Source: an uncultured Collinsella sp.
Lineage (GTDB): Bacteria; Actinomycetota; Coriobacteriia; Coriobacteriales; Coriobacteriaceae
DNA length: 9,596 bases
Reading direction: 5' to 3'
Assembly (NCBI GenBank): GCA_900546105.1
Contig: URBP01000080.1
Coordinates: 1-9,596 of the forward strand
Position numbers and translations under genes: made by a program. This document shows positions 6,872 through 9,596 of this stretch, piece after piece. Each line of letters opens with the position of its first letter. Positions within the stretch are counted from its first letter, which is position 1. Under the pieces are notes generated by a model. It made no database searches. It had not been told where the DNA came from and saw only the letters and a list, made by a program, of their open reading frames with translations.

Positions 6872-6892
6872 TTATCTGGGAAAACGTCGAAG

Positions 6893-6898
6893 TATAAG
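6893..6898 (+). promoter_or_regulatory. Weak candidate -10 box upstream of rdgB
   Basis: TATAAG lies 82 bases before the rdgB ATG in the 143-base gap after rph. Only poor -35 candidates (T-rich, around 6870-6876) sit at a suitable distance. It would give rdgB-dtd a separate start downstream of the rph hairpin. It is offered as a candidate because the gap is unusually long for this operon. Confidence 0.3.
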
Positions 6899-6979
6899 AC
6901 TGCCGTTGATTGAGAGGGGAGAGGCGGAGGCCCTCGTCGCCCTCGGCGCGGCATTGCTATAGAGACAAGGAGACCACTC

Positions 6980-7621
6980 ATGGCACTTGAGAAGATCGAC
7001 ATCGACACCCTCGACCCGGCGGCGACCATTGTCGTGGCAACGGGCAACGCCCATAAGCTCACCGAGATCGAGGCCATTTTGGGCAAGGTCATGCCCGAGG
7101 TTCGCTTTGTGGCGCTCGGCCAGCTGGGCGATTTTGAGGACCCCGAGGAAAACGGCACGACGTTTTTGGAGAACGCCATCATCAAGGCGCAGGCTGCCGT
7201 CGAAGAGACGGGGCTCATGGCCATTGCCGACGATTCGGGCTTGGTCGTCGACGCGCTTGACGGCGAGCCGGGCGTGTATAGCGCGCGCTATGCGGGCGTG
7301 CACGGAGACGATGCCGCCAACAACGCCAAGCTTCTCGTTAACCTGGAAGGCGTGGCGGACGAGGACCGCACCGCGCGCTTTATGAGCGTCGTTGCGCTTA
7401 TCGACACGGATGGTCTGGTCACCTATGGCGAGGGCGCCTGCGAGGGCGTTATCGCACACGAGGGCCGCGGCGATCACGGCTTTGGCTATGACCCGCTGTT
7501 CCTGCCGGTCGACACGCCGGGCAAGACCATGGCCGAGCTGACGGCGGACGAGAAGAACGCCATCAGCCATCGTTTCCACGCGCTCGAGCATCTGTCCGCC
7601 AAACTGACGGGCGAGGAGTAG
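6980..7621 (+). CDS. rdgB: XTP/dITP diphosphatase (RdgB/HAM1 family)
   Basis: This cytoplasmic house-cleaning enzyme hydrolyses non-canonical purine nucleoside triphosphates (dITP, XTP, ITP) to the monophosphate and pyrophosphate, keeping them out of DNA and RNA. The 213-residue protein has the nucleotide-binding start ATGNAHKLTEI (20-30), ENAIIKA (64-70), the catalytic ADDSGL (83-88), YSARYAG (100-106), GFGYDPLF (167-174) and the base-recognition ISHR (195-198). AAGGAG (6967-6972) lies 7 bases before ATG. The first ~15 residues are a short extension before the family core. dtd follows 3 bases after its stop codon, so the two are almost certainly co-translated. Confidence 0.95.
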   Translation: MALEKIDIDTLDPAATIVVATGNAHKLTEIEAILGKVMPEVRFVALGQLGDFEDPEENGTTFLENAIIKAQAAVEETGLMAIADDSGLVVDALDGEPGVYSARYAGVHGDDAANNAKLLVNLEGVADEDRTARFMSVVALIDTDGLVTYGEGACEGVIAHEGRGDHGFGYDPLFLPVDTPGKTMAELTADEKNAISHRFHALEHLSAKLTGEE

Positions 7622-7624
7622 GCC

Positions 7625-8071
7625 GTGCGTGCGGTGGTGCAGCGCGTACTCAACGCCGGCGTGACGGTCGACGGCGAGTGCGTGGGCAAAATTGGGCGCG
7701 GCTATCTGGTGCTGCTGGGCGTGGGCCACGGCGACACGCGCGCCGAGGCCGATAAGCTGTGGGGCAAGCTCCGGGGCTTGCGCATCAACGAGGACGAGAA
7801 CGGCAAGACCAACCTGGCACTTGCCGATGTCGACGGCGAGGTGCTCGTGGTGTCGCAGTTCACGCTGTTCGCTGACTGCCGCCACGGTCGCCGTCCGTCG
7901 TTTACCGATGCAGGCGCGCCCGATGTTGCCAACGAGCTCTACGAGTACTTCCTGACGCTCGTTCGTCAAGATGTCGAACACGTGGCGCACGGCATCTTTG
8001 GCGCCGATATGAAAGTCGACTTGGTCAACGACGGCCCATTCACCATCGTCTTGGACACGGACAACCTTTAG
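7625..8071 (+). CDS. dtd: D-aminoacyl-tRNA deacylase
   Basis: DTD removes D-amino acids (and glycine mischarged on tRNA-Ala) from tRNA in the cytoplasm, acting as a homodimer. At 148 residues it has normal length. The signature SQFTL is at 77-81, GRRPSF at 88-93, FGADMKV at 125-131, and NDGPFT at 135-140 fits the NXGPXT motif with the cross-subunit Gly-cisPro pair (G137, P138). The start is GTG, chosen because the family begins MRAVVQRV. The ribosome binding site GAGGAG (7613-7618) is inside the last codons of rdgB, 6 bases before GTG. A strong palindrome begins right after the stop codon. A D-amino-acid editing enzyme fits a cell that makes D-Glu through nearby murI, though dtd is widespread regardless. 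Confidence 0.95.
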   Translation: MRAVVQRVLNAGVTVDGECVGKIGRGYLVLLGVGHGDTRAEADKLWGKLRGLRINEDENGKTNLALADVDGEVLVVSQFTLFADCRHGRRPSFTDAGAPDVANELYEYFLTLVRQDVEHVAHGIFGADMKVDLVNDGPFTIVLDTDNL

Positions 8072-8099
8072 GTTACGCGGTTTTACCAAACCGCGTAAC
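8072..8099 (+). terminator. Perfect palindromic hairpin after dtd
   Basis: GTTACGCGGTTT (8072-8083) and AAACCGCGTAAC (8088-8099) form a perfect 12-bp stem with the 4-base loop TACC. It begins at the base after the dtd stop codon. There is no T-tract beyond it on either strand. Its place at the end of the murE-to-dtd run, before the veg promoter, suggests a transcript end or mRNA 3' stabiliser; a protein-binding palindrome is the alternative. Confidence 0.55.
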
Positions 8100-8157
8100 A
8101 ACTGGTCATGCGAGGTTGTCGTCTGGTACGTATTTGGGACCGGGCTTATTTAGCTAC

Positions 8158-8187
8158 TTGCGTATGGCAACAGCAGGGTGCTATAGT
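8158..8187 (+). promoter_or_regulatory. veg: Promoter of veg-ispE
   Basis: A -35-like TTGCGT (8158-8163) and an extended -10, TGC followed by TATAGT (8182-8187), are separated by 18 bp. They lie 67 bases before the veg ATG. This is the best-formed promoter in the window and fits the separation of veg-ispE from the dtd operon by the hairpin at 8072-8099. Confidence 0.68.
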
Positions 8188-8207
8188 ATTAGAGTTTTGT
8201 CTATCTT

Positions 8208-8227
8208 AGGGGTATTATCCCCTTTTT
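8208..8227 (+). terminator. Terminator-like hairpin in the veg leader
   Basis: AGGGG (8208-8212) pairs with CCCCT (8219-8223) around a 6-base AT loop, and the stem runs into TTTTT (8223-8227). It lies between the promoter and the veg ribosome binding site, so it could act as a premature terminator or attenuator. The stem is short (5 bp), so strength is uncertain. Confidence 0.45.
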
Positions 8228-8254
8228 GAATTGCACCTTCTGGAGGCCCTGTTC

Positions 8255-8551
8255 ATGGAAGAGATGGAAGTCAATCACGTCGACGACATCCACGAGAAGC
8301 TGACCGATATGGTGGGCGATCGCGTCAAGGTTAAGGCCAACATGGGCCGTACCCGCGTCGTCGAGCGCATGGGCACCATCAAGAGCGTCCACCCGGCCGT
8401 CTTCATTGTCGAGGTTGACGAGCGTCGTGGCCGCAAGTCGCGTCAGTCCTACCAGTATATCGATGTCCTCACCGGTCAGGTCGAGCTGTTCGACCCCGAG
8501 ACCGGCGAGCATATCTTTACCCCGCTCGGCAATCAGCTCGAGGAGCACTAA
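8255..8551 (+). CDS. veg: Veg family protein
   Basis: This small 98-residue protein matches the Veg family (Bacillus subtilis Veg is ~86 residues), known there as an abundantly expressed protein that promotes biofilm matrix gene expression. The biochemical role is not settled. The matching core runs from about 21 to 78: GDRVKVKANMGR (21-32), ERMGTIKSVHPAVFIVEVD (37-55) and SYQYIDVLTGQVEL (65-78). I see no signal peptide or membrane segment. ATG 8255 is chosen because GGAGG (8242-8246) lies 8 bases upstream; a TTG at 8231 would extend the frame but has no ribosome binding site. It is followed 2 bases later by ispE, the same arrangement (veg near ispE) known from Bacillus. Function in this organism is inferred from family only. 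Confidence 0.88.
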   Translation: MEEMEVNHVDDIHEKLTDMVGDRVKVKANMGRTRVVERMGTIKSVHPAVFIVEVDERRGRKSRQSYQYIDVLTGQVELFDPETGEHIFTPLGNQLEEH

Positions 8552-8553
8552 CG

Positions 8554-9450
8554 GTGACCGATCGGTCCCTGACTCTTTCCGCGCCGGCAAAGATTAACCT
8601 CTACTTGGGGGTTCATACCGAGCGCGATGACCGCGGCTACCACAGGGTCGATTCCCTGATGGCGGCCGTCGGTCTTTCCGACACCGTGACGGTCACGCCG
8701 GCGCAGGCGCTGGCCGTTCAGACGGTTCCGGCATCAGATTTTCCCATGCAAAAGAATACGGCGTATCGGGCTGCGGTTGCTATGGCCGAGCATTATGGTC
8801 GCGAGGCAAACATCTGCGTGACGATTGAGAAGCGCATTCCATTGTGCGCCGGCTTGGGCGGCCCCTCGACGGATGCGGCCGCGGTCATTGTCGCCTTAGC
8901 GGAGCTCTGGGGCATTGATCGCACCGATCCCGCGCTCGACGACATCGCGCGGGTCATTGGTGCTGACGTCCCCTTCTTTTTGCACGCGAGCCCTGCGTTT
9001 TACGTAGGTGGGGGAGACGTGCTGGCAACTGAGTACCCCGCGCTGCCCGCAACGCCCGTCGTGTTGGTCAAGCCGCGTGAGGCAAGTGTTTCGACAATTG
9101 AAGCCTATCGACGTTTTGACGAGGCCCCGGTGCCCGCAGACAAGCCCGGCGCGATAGCTTCTGCCTTGCGTGCTGGTGATGCCGAGACGGCATATGCGCT
9201 CATCCATAACAACCTGGGTGTCATTTCTGCACAGATGGAGCCGCAGATTCAAACGGTTCTCGATTGGCTGCGTAAACAGGACGGCACCTTTGCTGTAGAT
9301 GTGTGCGGATCGGGCGCCTGCTCGTTTGCCATTTGCGACACCGCCGCCACGGCCGAAAGGCTTGCCGACGCTGCCCAGCAAAACGGCTGGTGGTCCTGCG
9401 CGACGGAGCTCATTTCCAACACGGTTCGCATCGAAGTGCCAAAGAAGTAA
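8554..9450 (+). CDS. ispE: 4-diphosphocytidyl-2-C-methyl-D-erythritol kinase
   Basis: IspE phosphorylates CDP-methylerythritol with ATP in the MEP pathway, leading to isopentenyl diphosphate and the polyprenyl carrier lipids of the cell wall. The 298-residue GHMP kinase starts with APAKINLYL (10-18; K13 is the active-site lysine). The ATP loop is PLCAGLGGPSTDAA (96-109), and the catalytic aspartate is D138 in GADVPFF. VKPREASVST (172-181) and the C-terminal GSGAC loop (252-256) complete the fold. The ATP loop reads GGPST where GGGSS is usual in the family. The start is GTG, supported by AGGAG (8541-8545) inside the end of veg, 8 bases upstream, implying translational coupling. No terminator is visible before the tRNA gene downstream. 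Confidence 0.95.
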   Translation: MTDRSLTLSAPAKINLYLGVHTERDDRGYHRVDSLMAAVGLSDTVTVTPAQALAVQTVPASDFPMQKNTAYRAAVAMAEHYGREANICVTIEKRIPLCAGLGGPSTDAAAVIVALAELWGIDRTDPALDDIARVIGADVPFFLHASPAFYVGGGDVLATEYPALPATPVVLVKPREASVSTIEAYRRFDEAPVPADKPGAIASALRAGDAETAYALIHNNLGVISAQMEPQIQTVLDWLRKQDGTFAVDVCGSGACSFAICDTAATAERLADAAQQNGWWSCATELISNTVRIEVPKK

Positions 9451-9479
9451 AAATTTCTCTAGCACACGACGGAAATCTT

Positions 9480-9488
9480 TGTTACTAT
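9480..9488 (+). promoter_or_regulatory. Extended -10 promoter of tRNA-Pro
   Basis: TGT followed by TACTAT (9483-9488) forms an extended -10 box ending 11 bases before the first base of the tRNA, the same geometry as the tRNA-Val promoter. No good -35 box is seen. The tRNA could also be read through from ispE, since no terminator lies between. Confidence 0.5.
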
Positions 9489-9499
9489 AGTCGAGCTAA

Positions 9500-9576
9500 C
9501 GGGTTGTGGCTCAGTTTGGTAGAGCACTGCGTTCGGGACGCAGGGGTCGCTGGTTCAAATCCAGTCAACCCGACCA
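9500..9576 (+). tRNA. tRNA-Pro (anticodon CGG)
   Basis: A complete 77-base cloverleaf is visible. The acceptor stem is CGGGTTG/CAACCCG, with C1 as is usual for bacterial tRNA-Pro. The D stem is GCTC/GAGC. The anticodon stem CTGCG/CGCAG has loop TTCGGGA, giving anticodon CGG at 9534-9536, which decodes CCG. The T arm is GCTGG/CCAGT with loop TTCAAAT and one G-T pair. The discriminator is A and CCA is encoded. The CCG codon fits the high-GC codon use of the neighbouring genes. Confidence 0.97.
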
Positions 9577-9596
9577 GAGCATGAGGAGGGACCGCT

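Noticed and set aside
6955..6963. TGCTATAGA resembling an extended -10 box just before rdgB
   Set aside because: A start from it would fall within or after the ribosome binding site at 6967-6972, leaving no usable leader.
6872..8101. 409-codon open frame on the - strand across rdgB and dtd
   Set aside because: Same codon-bias shadow; both + strand genes carry full catalytic motifs and good ribosome binding sites.
9577..9596. AGGAGGG near the right edge, like a ribosome binding site
   Set aside because: The window ends before any start codon at a suitable distance, so a downstream gene cannot be supported.

Overview
This window is an ordinary, densely packed stretch of bacterial core genome from a high-GC organism. 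Gene order, codon use and protein character fit a Coriobacteriia actinobacterium, most likely Collinsella or a close relative. That placement is a judgement from recognition, not a database match. All nine protein genes lie on the + strand. The first ~190 bases are clearly AT-rich against the GC-rich rest.

Layout. Bases 1-240 hold no protein gene: an AT-rich segment, then a fragment that looks like the 3' part of a tRNA. A complete tRNA-Val(TAC) with its own terminator lies on the - strand (283-358), divergent from asnB. asnB (546-2426) is a stand-alone glutamine-dependent asparagine synthetase-family gene, closed by a clear intrinsic terminator. A promoter overlapping that terminator's T-tract can start murE (2539-4104), followed by a HAD-IIB phosphatase (4209-5120), murI (5172-6056), rph (6111-6836), rdgB (6980-7621) and dtd (7625-8071). 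dtd starts 3 bases after rdgB ends. A second promoter precedes veg (8255-8551), which is tightly linked to ispE (8554-9450). A tRNA-Pro(CGG) gene (9500-9576) closes the window.

How the genes work together. murE and murI make peptidoglycan precursors: addition of the third stem residue, and D-glutamate supply. The asnB product most resembles the Bacillus AsnB / Corynebacterium LtsA type, members of which amidate peptidoglycan, so it may belong to the same theme. rph, rdgB and dtd are housekeeping quality-control enzymes for tRNA 3' ends, non-canonical nucleotides and D-aminoacyl-tRNA. ispE belongs to the MEP isoprenoid pathway, which also feeds the undecaprenyl carrier used for cell-wall synthesis.

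I found no mobile element gene, CRISPR array, toxin-antitoxin pair or defence system, and no convincing new biological system. The points most worth a second look are a MurE without the usual meso-diaminopimelate recognition motif, the AsnB subtype beside it, several strong hairpins at gene ends (one able to fold two ways over the rph stop codon), a terminator-like hairpin in the veg leader, and the AT-rich left edge with its tRNA-like fragment.
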